A stretch of DNA of 64,000 bases, taken from contig BJKQ01000004.1 of NCBI GenBank assembly GCA_006538405.1, positions 2,728,001 to 2,792,000 on the forward strand, given 5' to 3'. This DNA comes from Hansfordia pulvinata. Lineage: Eukaryota; Ascomycota; Sordariomycetes; Xylariales. The notes below the pieces were generated by a model, which saw only the letters and a program-made list of their open reading frames with translations, ran no database searches and had not been told where the DNA came from. Made by a program: the position numbers and the translations under genes. Shown here one piece after another: positions 23,657 through 34,800 of the stretch. Within the stretch, counting starts at the first letter, position 1. The number at the start of each line of letters is the position of its first letter.

Positions 23657-25993
23657 GAAGAGAAGGAGGAAGGGTTTTTTTTTTTTTTTCGTGGAACGAC
23701 GCCGATTGCGATTGTTGGGTCTCGAGAGCACGCATGACCACCCGCTCTTTTATTGTCGACTTTTTCCTCGCATTTTTTTTTCTCTCTCTTCCGGATGCGA
23801 GCTCGCCGCTTCGCCATGGCACACGGACGGACCACCGATCGCTTTAGAACAACATCACTATAGAGGTATAAAGGCTCGGCGTTCTGAAAACCTCCCACTC
23901 GGATTCTTTGTCTTTTGGAAGGGAGGAGGAAAAGTCGGGTCATTCGAGACCGGGGCCGGCTGCCCGTGCCGCTTCGCTGTTGGGGAGGAGGAGGGTTGTC
24001 GATTGAGGCACGCGCGCGCCAGCCCCGGTCGTTTATTCTTTCTTTCTTTCTTTCTTTCTTTCTCTCTCTCTACCTTTCCTTCTTTCTCGTTGTCACCAAG
24101 CTGGGCGTTTACACGGTTGTTGTGGTTGTTGTTTGATTTTGGGACGGTATCAGCGTTTTCCGTTCATTTTCCCGGTTCTGTCATCCACCATCCTTAACGT
24201 CCATCCATCTTACTCACCTACAGCCGGCCGACGAGAAACGCCTGGTGTACTACTCTCCTTTCCCCCCCCCCGTTTAGAGATTACAGATGATACCACATTA
24301 GTTGATACCCTACTAAGAACTGTCTTTCAAAAAAAAAAAAAATCACTTTGCTGCTGTCATCCGTCTCTGCTCTTCTTCCCCATTCGCTTTCCCACCCCTC
24401 GTCTGTGGGGGTTGTTGCAGGTCGGCAGCACACGGACACGGGTTGATGATGCCTGGGGTGTCTCTCTCTACGGCTGCGCCTGGCCGAATGCAGTTTGCCG
24501 CAACCCAGAGACTTTACCGAAGCGCTGTTTTTTCCCCATGGCATGCGCCGTGGGGGACGGGGTTTCGCCCTCGCAGAGTGTCGTGATCGCCGACCGGGGT
24601 CTGCCGGGCCAGGTTGTCAAAATAGAAAACTGCGCATGTGCCTCCAACTGCAGCATGTCAGGAAGAAGGAAAGGGAGAAAAAGAAAAAGAAAAAGAGAAA
24701 GAAAAAAAAGGGACTCTCCAGCTTTGTTCTATGGCACGCGGACTTTGTTCCGTTCCCCTCGATTGAGCTGACTGGCAAATCTCACCCGCACGCGCCACCA
24801 GAAAACCCTCACCAGCCCGCACCCACTGGAAATCATCATCATCACCACGATCAGCATCGCAGACACCCAGACTGCCTCCCCTCCCCGCGGCCCGCTGCGC
24901 CCGTCCACCCCCACCCTTCGCACATACATCGCTTTTCGCTGCCCTCTCACAGAAAGACAGCGAGGAGCCGGAAGCGCACGTAAGCGCGAACTGGCGCCGC
25001 GCCCGTGGGAATCTTTGAGTAAGAAAAAAAACTCACACTCACAAAACCCAGCGCGGCCGCCCTTTCGCTCGGGTTTTGGGGTCGACCGACCGACCCATGG
25101 GAAAAGACTGGGTATCTAGGTAGGTACCTACAAAGAGGCGAGAGGGTGGCGTGGGGGGAGGGGCCATTTTTTTGATTCCCTTTCTTGCCCAAAGGCGCAA
25201 TTCATTCGCCACGCGCTCACCCTCCTCCCCCCAAAGAGAGAGCGTCGTTGCATGGGGCCGCCCCGGGGGGTTTCTTCGCTGGCCGAGTTGCGTTTTGCGC
25301 TTGTGTCGCTCGCTGGTTCAGTTGGAGGTCGGGTTTCGCCTGCGCGTTTTCTTCTCTCTCTCTCTCTCTTGTCTCTCTCTTTGTGTGTGTGTGCGTGCGA
25401 AGTATGTCTCTCCGCTCTTGCTCCCTTGTGGCTTCTCACTCTGTTGGCGCAAGTTGTTGTGGTGGCTTGCTTGCGTCTGGATAGTGACAGTCATTTCTAC
25501 CCCCCCGACTTGTGCGAGTTGGAGTGGGATATTGACCAAGACGAAACAGCGGATGGAAAGGCACTGGCTTCTCTCTCTCTCTCTCGAGACTTGATCCCGG
25601 CCGCTCGGTCGTCCAGCCTCGACGGGACGGCTTTACGGACAAGACACGACGCCACACCACACCCGCGCAGTGCCCACTCCGCCCACTGTCAACCGCGCGC
25701 GCCGCGGCCTTGTGAGCATTGCCAGTCTGCCTGCCTGCCTGTCTGCCTGCCTGGTTAGGAGGCAAAACCGCCGCTCGCCCCCAGCTTCTCGAAGCCCCAG
25801 CAGGCCGGCCCAGCAATGAGGGCAGGGAGGGCGGGACAGAGTGCGCCACAGCCGCTCGTCTTGCCCTTCCCGCCCCGTTCGATTTGGTATCTGTCTCGTA
25901 CGAGTGTCCCGCCGAAGCGAGTTGCTCCGCGGAGAAGACCAGCAACTTGGCAGTAGTCGTGGTCGTGATTGTGGTGGTGGCGAATCGAACTAG

Positions 25994-26007
25994 CCCCCCC
26001 CCCCCCC
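25994..26007. repeat. Poly-C tract (14 nt)
   Basis: Uninterrupted C run in non-coding DNA. Confidence 0.9.
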
Positions 26008-27475
26008 AAATCCCTCCCCCGTTTAAACGGGTCCCTTCTTCACGTCTTCCTCTTCTTTTTTTGTGGTCTACGCCCAAACGGTTGGCGGAGGGGGCGAATT
26101 CAAAAGAGCGAAGGGGTGCGCGACGGGGCGTTTGGGTGTCAGCACTCGCAACGCTCTGCGTCACTTGCTCCCCCTTCGCGCCCGCTACGTCTTCTTCCCG
26201 TATGACGGCCACCTTTTTCTTTTTTTTCTTAGTCTTTCTCTTTTCTAGTTTCCCGCCGCTTTGAAGCCGGCCGGCCTAATAAGCCTCGGTTCTCCGTCGA
26301 AAGCCCCCCCCCCCAACTATGGCGCTACCCGGCCTGGAGCCGCTGGTCCCGGCTCGGGGTCGAGGGGCGAGAGGGAGCCCGGCGAGGTGAGGCTGCGGTG
26401 AGCGGCCTGGCCTGCGGGAAGAGACCTCTGGCGCGAGTGGGCAAGGTAAAGTACCTAAGGTTTCTCCGTGGACTCGTATTTGAGGGTTTTGAACGCGAGC
26501 CCTTGTTCAGTTCTCCTTCCGCAACCTGTCACTCCCCGTCCTCCAGACAGGGCACATACATAAAGAGAGAGACAGAGAGAGAAAGAGAAGTACAAAGAGC
26601 GCGACAAAAACGTCAGTCACCGGGGACCGGGCTCCTCGTCGTGGACACAGCGGCCTCGGGGACCCTCTCAGCGTCTTCGCCATCGTCGTTGTTTGTGGGT
26701 GCGCGCGGCAGGCGACTTTTTTAATTGAAGTCTTTGTCTTGGCAGCCAGCCTCGCCACTCGGGGGCCACTTTTTCTTGCTCGCTTCTCACCCGCACCGAT
26801 GAGGGATGATTGTTTTCTCCAACAGAGAAGAAGAGATGAGGGGGAACACAGATTCCACGCCGAGCGAGCGAGCGCCCATGATCAATCATGTTACTGTTCT
26901 GTCTGTGGTTATGTAGTCGAGGAAGGGAATCAGGCTGCGTGAGGGGGAAACGGGCGTACTCGATCTCCTTGACACTCGTTACAGTTGCCTGAACCCTGCT
27001 CCCGCCTGCTGAGCCGGACGGGCGGGCTCGATGGGGAGGATTCCCATTTCCCCAGTGTGCCTTTCTTTTCCCCAGTGACCGGCTGCTCACACTCTGGATT
27101 TCGATTCGATTTCGATACATCGCCGGATGCCGCAACGTTGAAGAGATCCTGCGAGGTTCGGCAGGACACGGCGGCTCCCGTGAATAGGCAAGTAACTACG
27201 AGTGAATTGTTCGATGGCGCCGGGGATTGGGTTCGGGGCTGACGTACTCACTCGTGGTCTGCCCAAAACGGCACCTTGGTAGATTATCAGCATGCTCGCT
27301 TAAAGGAACCAGGCAGGGGTAAATCACGGAACTGACTGCTATGACAAGAGAACCGAGCTAAGTAACTGACTGATTAACTGAACGCAGCACGCTGGCCCAG
27401 AATAGCCAGGAGGAGAAGAAAGGGCAAAGACAAGACGCACTCATCCCCGTAGCCACCAAGATCAAACCCTGCCCG

Positions 27476-27500
27476 TCACGTCACGTCACGTCACGTCACG
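27476..27500. repeat. Five tandem copies of TCACG
   Basis: Perfect array of the 5-mer TCACG. Each junction creates ACGTCA (TGACGT on the other strand), the half-site of CRE/ATF-type bZIP factors. Confidence 0.9.
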
Positions 27501-27783
27501 GCCTCCAGCAGACAACTTCCACAGCGACGACCTGACAGGCGAGCGAGACGATGGGACCCCAGGCCACTGACAAAGCTGATCGACACCCAGAAAAGCCCCC
27601 CTCCCCCAATCTGCCACCCTCGCCTCCCCAGCTTATCACTTCTGCAGGACGGAGAGCGGGCCTGAAACTGCCCGGACCCGGCTGCGCGCGCGCATGCGAG
27701 ATTGATCGCTCGCCCTCTCTCCCTTCAGGTCCCGCAGATCCAAAGTCCCGGTCGTTTGTCGTAGTAGGGCGCTGATCACTAAT

Positions 27784-27822
<39 letters not shown>
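27784..27822. repeat. (AGC)13 trinucleotide repeat
   Basis: Thirteen perfect AGC units in non-coding DNA between the small membrane-protein gene and the PKS. Confidence 0.95.
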
Positions 27823-27824
<2 letters not shown>

Positions 27825-28549
27825 AAACAGAAGCAGAAGCAAGGAAGTCAGGCTGCAGTCATCCATAAACTCCCCCCACCCCACAGGCAAGGGTTTTGAG
27901 TGGCGGGGGAGACGCATGAGAGACCCGCGGGGTGGCGAGACTTCTCCAACTGCTCGAGGGCTCCGCAGGTTGGGTTGGGGGTTTTCCCCTCCCTGCCCCC
28001 CCTCCCCATTATCCTCTCCTTGTTCCTCGCTTCCGTGCAGATAAGTAACTCAAGTGGTAATCGAGAGAGAGAGACGCCCCCCGCTGATCTCTCCATGGCC
28101 ACGTGGTTGAGTTCTTTTTTCATCTTCTGTTTTCTTTTCTTTTAGACTTTTTCTTTTTTCTTCTTCTTTTTTTTTTTCGTCCCTCTTCAGCGGAGGTATC
28201 GCCCTTATATGTAAACAACGAGCGGCGAGGAGAAAGGGTGAACTCGCTCGCTGCGCGAATAACAAGGAAAGAGCCCTCTTGGCGAAGCGCGTTGGCTGCG
28301 GAAGGAAACGCTCTCCGGGGAAGTCGAATTTTGCGTGATGCCATGACTTCGTCTTACGGCCCGGAGCCGTCGGCCGGGTCCGCGCGGGTGGCGAGGTAGC
28401 GAGATGCCAGGGTTTCGCTGACTGTGATTCTCGGTTAGTTTGAAGTTCTGAAGAGTGGACAAGATTTGGGGGTTTCCTTTCAACGGAGGAAAGTAATAAA
28501 AGAAAAGAAAAGAAAAAAAAAAGGGGAGGAAGTTGTGCTGAAAGTAGAA

Positions 28550-28567
28550 GGGGGGGGGGGGGGGGGG
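28550..28567. repeat. Poly-G tract (18 nt) just past the last clear PKS exon
   Basis: On the minus (PKS) strand this is an 18-base C run. It begins 10 bases past the GTAAGT donor at 28577-28572, so it probably lies in the last PKS intron. Confidence 0.9.
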
Positions 28568-28577
28568 AACAACTTAC

Positions 28578-28835
28578 GCTGCCTCAAGCTGGCCATGTCG
28601 AGGATCCGGACGACGCCGACGTCGAGGCCCAGCGCCCGGTGCGCCCAGCGGTTCACCTCGACGGCGACCAGCGAGTCGACGCCGATCTCGTCCATGCGCC
28701 GGCGCCCGGCGGAGGCGGCCGCCGCCTGCTCGCCGTCGCCGTCGCCGCCAACGCTGCCGGGGGCCAGGCCCAGGTGCGCCTCGAGCATGCGCGACAGGTG
28801 CGCCTGCACCACGTCCGTCGCTTTGTCTCGGGAGC
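28578..28835 (-). other. PKS acyl carrier protein (ACP) domain
   Basis: Helix 1 runs [17 protein letters not shown]. The phosphopantetheine attachment site is the Ser in [14 protein letters not shown] (codon 28672-28674). Helix 3 region [12 protein letters not shown] ends at the donor 28577. Only a single ACP and no thioesterase, reductase or condensation domain is seen after it. Confidence 0.85.
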
Positions 28836-31800
28836 TGCCGTCTGCGGCGGCGAGCTCGTCGCGCAGACTGCTGCCGCTGTCCCTTTTGCGGTTGTTGTTG
28901 TTGTTGTTGTTGTTGCCAGCGGCGGCAGCTGGAGAGGTGTGGTCCCCATCCTCATCGTCGTCGAGGGTCAGGTGGCCGAACCGCGGGTCCGTGTGCCAAT
29001 GCAGCGTGGGCGAGTCGCGGCGGAACCGGCTGAGGCCCGTGACGATGTCCAGCGGCTGCCGGCTCTCCTCCTCCTCCTCCGCTCCCCCTCCTCCTCCTCC
29101 TTGGAGTGACACGGCCTCGAGAAGCATGTGGTGCAGGTCCCGCTCGGAGATGGGGGGTACCCCTCCCTCTCGAGGCCGGCGTAGACTTCCTCCTTGCCCT
29201 CGCGGTGCAGGAAGCCCAGGCCGTAGACGACGCCGATGTTGAGGGCGGCGGACCCCCTGCACCCCCGGCGCCGCCGGGACGAGGCCAGCGCGTTCATGTA
29301 CATGTTGGCCGCGGCGTAGTTGGACTGGCCCGGGTGCCCGCCGACGGCGGCGAACGAGGACGTCAGCACGAAGAAGTCCAGGTCCGCGGGTTGCGGGAAC
29401 GCCGCGTCCAGGTGGGCGGAGCCCGTCACCTTGGGGGCCAGGACGCGGTTCCACTGTGGTGTGTTTTTTCAGTTCTGGTTAGCTCTGTGAAGTTATGAAG
29501 GAAGGGGGGAACACAGAAAGAGACACAAATAACACATACCGTGTGCGAGTCCATCTGGGCAAAGACGCGGTCGTCGAGGACCATGGCGCCCTGGACGACG
29601 CCGGCGATGCGCGGCATGCGTGGCTGCTCATCCCCCTCCTCCACGCGGCGCCGGAGGGCCGCCACGTCCGCGGCGGAGGTCACGTCGAGCCTCTCCACGC
29701 GGACGACGGCGCCGTGCGACCGCCGCAGCTCCTCCGGCCAGCTCTGCGGGCCCGGGTTGCGGCTGGCCACGACGACGTGGCGCGCCCCGTGCTCGACCAG
29801 CAGCCGGCTGATGCTGTGGCCCAGGTCGCGGGTCAGGCCGACGAGGAGGTCTGGCGGGGGGCAGGGGGATCCGGGATGTTAGTCAGGAGTCTTTAAAGAT
29901 GTGATATCATAGAAAAGGAAAAGAGAAAAAAAAAGGGGGGGGGGGGTGCTTAGGGGGTAAAGAAAAGACTTACATGTCTTGTTACTGTCGAAGCGCTTCT
30001 CCTGCAGAACATGCTTCGTGTTGAGGGTCACGGCTCGCTGGGCCTCCCAGTCGATCACCCTGAAAACGTCGTCGGAGAAGACCCTCCGCCGTCGAGCAGC
30101 GCCGGCAGGCTGGTGGTGCGGAACGAGTCGGGCGCGACAGCAGTGATGCCGCCGTCAGCAGCAGCTTCGTCAGAGGACAGCAGCGCCCGGGCCACGGCCG
30201 AGGCCAGCAGAGTGGAAGACAACTGCGCCGGCTCACAAGGCTCACGACTGTAGTTATTTCTCCCCCGAGCGCCACGAACCGCCGCCGTCGTCGTCCTCGT
30301 CTCCGCCGCGAAGCCCCTCCGGACTTGCCGCTGCTGCCCCTCCTCATCAGCCGCCGCCGCCGCCGCCGCCGCCGAGTCGGCCAGCCTGCGGGAGACCTCG
30401 TCGCCGACGGGCAGGAAGTCGAACAGCACGGCCGCCGCCCCTTGGCCTCCCTCGCCTCCGCCTCCGCCTTCGCCTTCTTGGCCGCCGCCCGGGAAGAAGA
30501 CGGCCGCCAGCTCGCGCCTCGTCGCTTTGGGGTGGATGGGCCGCACGGCGGAGGGCATGTCGTCGTCCGTCTTGGTGCCTGCCGTCCCCGGCTCTCTCGA
30601 GGGCGAGGGCGTGAAGCACGCGACGCCGCCGTCTCCGAGGACGTCGTGGAGGATCCGCACGAACGCCGCGTCGCGGGTGACGACGGCTGCCGCGGGGGTC
30701 CGCTGCTGCCTTCGCCTCTTACGGAGGACGTCTTCCTCTTCGTAGTCGTGGCGACGTGGGACGCTGCCAGGTGGCGGGTGACGAGGTGAGCGAGCCGATT
30801 CATGTCCGTGACTGTGGAGGGGATGGGGCATAGCTGGGTCTCCCCGACAGCGACGTAGGAGCTGTTGCGAGGGGACAGCGCGACCACCCGCTCGCCCGAG
30901 CCCACGACCTCGCCGACGCAGACGTGCACAGGTGCGCCCCCGGCCCCCGGGTGGAGGTGGCGGCCCAGCTCGTCGACGTGGACCTCGGGCTCGTCCGTCC
31001 ACAGGAACCCGTAGTCTTTTCCTTTTCCTACTTCTCCTCCTTCTTCTTCTTCTTCTTCTTCTTCTTCCTCCTCCTCCTCCTTCTCCCCTTCTCGAGTCTT
31101 ACCAGCAGCGCCGCCAGCTTGAGGGGGGCCAGAAGAAGAAGAGACGAGAAGCTGGTAGAACGAGTTGAGGACTTGCTGGTCCTGGTGCTGGTGCTGCTGC
31201 TTCTGCAACGCCTCCTCCTCCCCCGACGACGACAGGACCAGCGCCCGCAGTCGCAGGCCGGGCACCTCGGAGGCGATGGTGCGCGTGAAGCCCAGCGTCG
31301 CCGCCTGCTTCGGGTCGCACCCGCCGCCGCCGCCGAGCAGGGCCCAGAGGACGACGGAGCCCGGGCGGAGCAGCCGGCGGAACAGCGCCGGCGACGCGCC
31401 GATGTCGTCAATGTCGCAGAACAGGACGAGCGCGTGGGTGCTGACTCCCCTGCTCTTCTGGTCATCGTCTCCCTCCTCCTCCTCCTCCTCCTCCTCCTCC
31501 CGGCTGTCGAGTGAGGGGCGGTCGACGACTACGACGCTGCGGAAGAAGGGAGCCAGCCTGGGCCTGAGAGACTCGACCAGAGACGCGGCGGCGGCGGAGT
31601 GCCGGGCGGCGTGAGAGCTGCTGCTGCTCGCGCTACTGCCGCCGGTGAGGATCAGGAGCTGCCCTCTTCCTTGCGCCGTCGTGCCGCTCGGGGCCTCGTC
31701 GTTGCCGGCGGCGGGGAGGAGGGCCGTGAGAGGGCGGGCGATGGCGGCGAGCCCGAGGGAGGAGGAGCCGCGGTGCTGGCGGACCATGATGGACGTCGGG

Positions 31801-34800
31801 CCGCCGCCGCCGCCGCACGTCTGGTCGGCGTTGCGCGCCGTCCGCTCGAAGCCAAAGTCGTCGAGCAGGTCGGGCCAGTCGGGCGGCGTCGGCAGGCCGG
31901 TCTCGGGGGATGGCGGTCTGCTTGTGATGCTGCTGCTGCTGCTGCTGCCGTCGTTGGTGTCGGAGTCGGCGTGCTGGCTCTCTTCTCGAATCGCGGGCGC
32001 CGTGTTGCTTGTGCTTGTACTCCTGTTGTTGACAATCACCAGGAAGCCTCCGGGCCTCATCGCCAGACGCAGGCTCTCGAGGACGTCCCGGGCAGGCCAC
32101 TGATCTTGCTCCAGGAGGTCGGAGGACAGGACGACCAGGTCCATGCGCTGTCGCTGTCGCTGTCGCTGTCGTGAGGCCGAGTCTGAAGCTGAACTCTGAG
32201 CCGGAGCCAGAGCCGACGCCAGTTGCGAGCCAAAGTCCTTCTTCGTCAAGTCAAGCCGGAAAACAGACGTCTTCCGCCTGACCGCCTCGCTCACGGACCC
32301 GAGATCGGGCCGGCCCTCTCCATCCCCTGCGTCGTTGCTACCGCCCACGGCGAGATGCCGGAAGCTGGAGCCGAGGCCGGACAGCACGGCGGCCCCGTGG
32401 TGGCGGGAGCCGCCGGAGAGGTCGAGGACGCGCATCTGTGGGAATCGGTGAGCGATCTGCCGGACGACGCGGGCCACGGGGTGCTCTCCTCCTCCTCCTC
32501 CTCCTCCCGCCGCTCTCCCGACGCCGGCAATCTCCTCGGCCGGGTCCAGGTCCATGACGGTGCGCATGTAGAGCTCGCGGTCCTGCTCCGGCCGCGTCGG
32601 CGCCACCGGCCGCACGCACAGCCCCTCGACCTGCACCTCGGTGTGGCCGTGGCGGTTGGAGACGTTGATGTCGACGGCCACGCGGGTCGAGATGGTAGAG
32701 GAGGATGAAGATGAAGGCGCAGACAGAGACGGAGAAGTGCCCGAAGAGTCCGTCACGCTGCTGACCCGGGTCTCAACGGTGAGCCTGTCGTTGATGTCGC
32801 TCCCGCTGCTGCTGCTTCTGCTGTTGTTGTTGTTGTTGTCTCGACTCCGGTGAGCCTGCCGAGGCAGCGCGGCCAGGTTGAAGCGCAGCCGCTCGATCCT
32901 GGTCGGGAGAAAAGCTGTCCACAGAGACCTGCGCACACGACAGGATGTCAGTACCGTCAGCCAAGGCTCCCATCACCAACAAATCACGTTTTCAGGGGGA
33001 AGGGAGGAGGGGGCTACACTTACCCGTCTCCCGGAGCCGCGTACGACAGGTACGCAGACTGGAAGCACGCGTCGAGGGTGGCCGGGCTGACGCTCAGGCC
33101 CGTCGTGTCGTCCGGGTGCCGCCGGCCGAGGCTGGCGCGGCAGTAGCCGTGCCGGCGCCGGATGGCCCCGAGGGCGCGGAACGGCCCGAGTAGCCCAGCC
33201 CGATATCCCCCATCATGCCGTAGAAGGCCTCCGCGTCGGCGGGGAGCGTGCTGCTGCTGTCGTTGTCGCTGTCGCTGTCGGTCGGCGGCACCGCCACCGG
33301 GGGCAGCGCCTCCTCGGGGCCCTCTTCGCCGCCGCCGCCGCCGCCGCCGCCGCAGAGGTACACGCGGAGCGTGCCCTTGACGTTGTCTCGCATCTCCGTG
33401 CTGCCGCCCGCACCCGCGCCGCCGGACGCCGGGCAGCTGGCCAGGTTGAACGAGGCCACGAGGGCCGTGCCGCCGGACGAGGAGGTCGTCTCCTGGGTGA
33501 CGCCGTGGATGGTGAAGAGCAGCTCGGTCGGGGCCGAGTCGTTCTCGTCCAGGCTGATGCCGCGGCCGATTTCCATGTTTTCTAGATTATTCCGTCAGCT
33601 TAGGTGACTCAAGAAGGCTGAAGACAGGTCAAGCAGAAGAGGGTCAAGCTGGCGGTGGACGGGGTTGTCTGGTGTCAAGTTGACTCAAGTAACCAGTCTG
33701 TGGGCGGGGTTGTCTCGTGCCAACTCGACTCAAAAGACACTTCGACTCACAACTCAACTCGAACGGCTCTCACCCACCACACTTGACTGAAAAGAAATAA
33801 GAGAGAAGAGAAAAAAAAAAAAAAAAAAAAAAGAAAGAAAACCCACCAATCTCAACAACACTCGCCCCGCCAGCCCCCGCCAGCACCCGCGCCGCGTCCA
33901 GCGCCATGACGCAGTACGCCGACGCCGGCACCAGCACCTGCCCCTGATACCGGTGGTGCCGGGCCCAGGGGACCCCGCGGCCCAGGTGCAGCATGTTGCG
34001 CCACCGCAGCCCCTGCCCGAGCCCGAGCCCGGTGCCTCCGCCGCCGCCGCCGCTGGTGCTGGTGCTGCTGCTGCTGCTGTCGCCCCGGGCCCGGACGCCG
34101 AGAAGCTCGTGCGGCGGGTCGGCGCGCGCGTGGTAGGCCCGCGAGACGCGCGACTCGCGGTAGTGCGTCTGCGAGTGGTCCCAGGCGTAGGTCGGCGTGG
34201 CCTTGAGCAGGCGCCGGCTTCTGCAGCTTGCGAGCAGCGGCGGGGAAGAAGAGAGAGAGCGCGGGGCGGCAGGGGCAGAGATAGGAGCTGGTCCAGGTAG
34301 GCGGGCAGGAGGAGGTCGGCGGGGACCACCGCCTGCTGCTGCTGCTGAGCGAGGAGGGCGCCGAGGGCGTCCGCGAGGGCCAGCGTGTCGTCGGCGCCCC
34401 GGCGGAGCAGGCCGTGGTAGCTGAGGGGGACTTGGTCGGCGGCGGCGGCGGCGGCGGCGGCGGCGACGGATCGCGCGGTGTCGGTGAAGGGGGCCTTGAG
34501 GGCGGGGTGGGGCCCGATCTCCAGGGCGCACGCGAAGGCGGAGAAGGAGGCGGAGGCGGCCGTCCCGGGGAGGAGGAGGGCCGTCCGGACCGCGTCGTGG
34601 AAGCGGACCTCGCGGGCCATGTTGTCGCCCCAGTACTGCGCGTCCGCCTGGCCGGGGAGCATGACCGCGCCCGTCACGCTGGAGACCCACGTCGTCGTCG
34701 TCCCCGTCGTCTTCGTCGTCGTCGTGTCGGGGCCGCCGGTCTCGGCTTCTGTCTTTGGCCGGATTATGCCGCGGCGCCGCAGGGCCTCGACGTAGTCGCG

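Larger units (their letters stand above)
23657..28577. other. Spacer of about 4.8 kb rich in simple sequence
   Basis: No supported gene. It holds T-rich and (TTTC)n stretches near 24030-24065, poly-C of 14 at 25994-26007 and 11 at 26304-26314, (CT)n near 25350-25385, a TCACG array at 27476-27500, (AGC)13 at 27784-27822, AAAAG runs near 28500 and poly-G at 28550-28567. The minus-strand frame at 25436-26212 has random composition. The last PKS exon and its 3' UTR probably lie within 28.2-28.57 kb. Confidence 0.5.

Noticed and set aside
25436..26212. A 258-codon minus-strand open frame
   Set aside because: Includes runs coded by simple repeats (Thr run, Gly run) and no protein-like segments.
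30100..31740. A possible enoylreductase domain in the PKS
   Set aside because: No NADPH-binding GGVG or VLVHxxxGGVG-type motif and no medium-chain reductase core were seen. The region looks like the structural part preceding the KR.
29982..32936. A 984-codon frame read to its stop at 29982
   Set aside because: Residues after about 30694 become Arg/Ser/Pro-rich noise. The conserved reading moves to another frame at the G5 run, so the real exon continues there.
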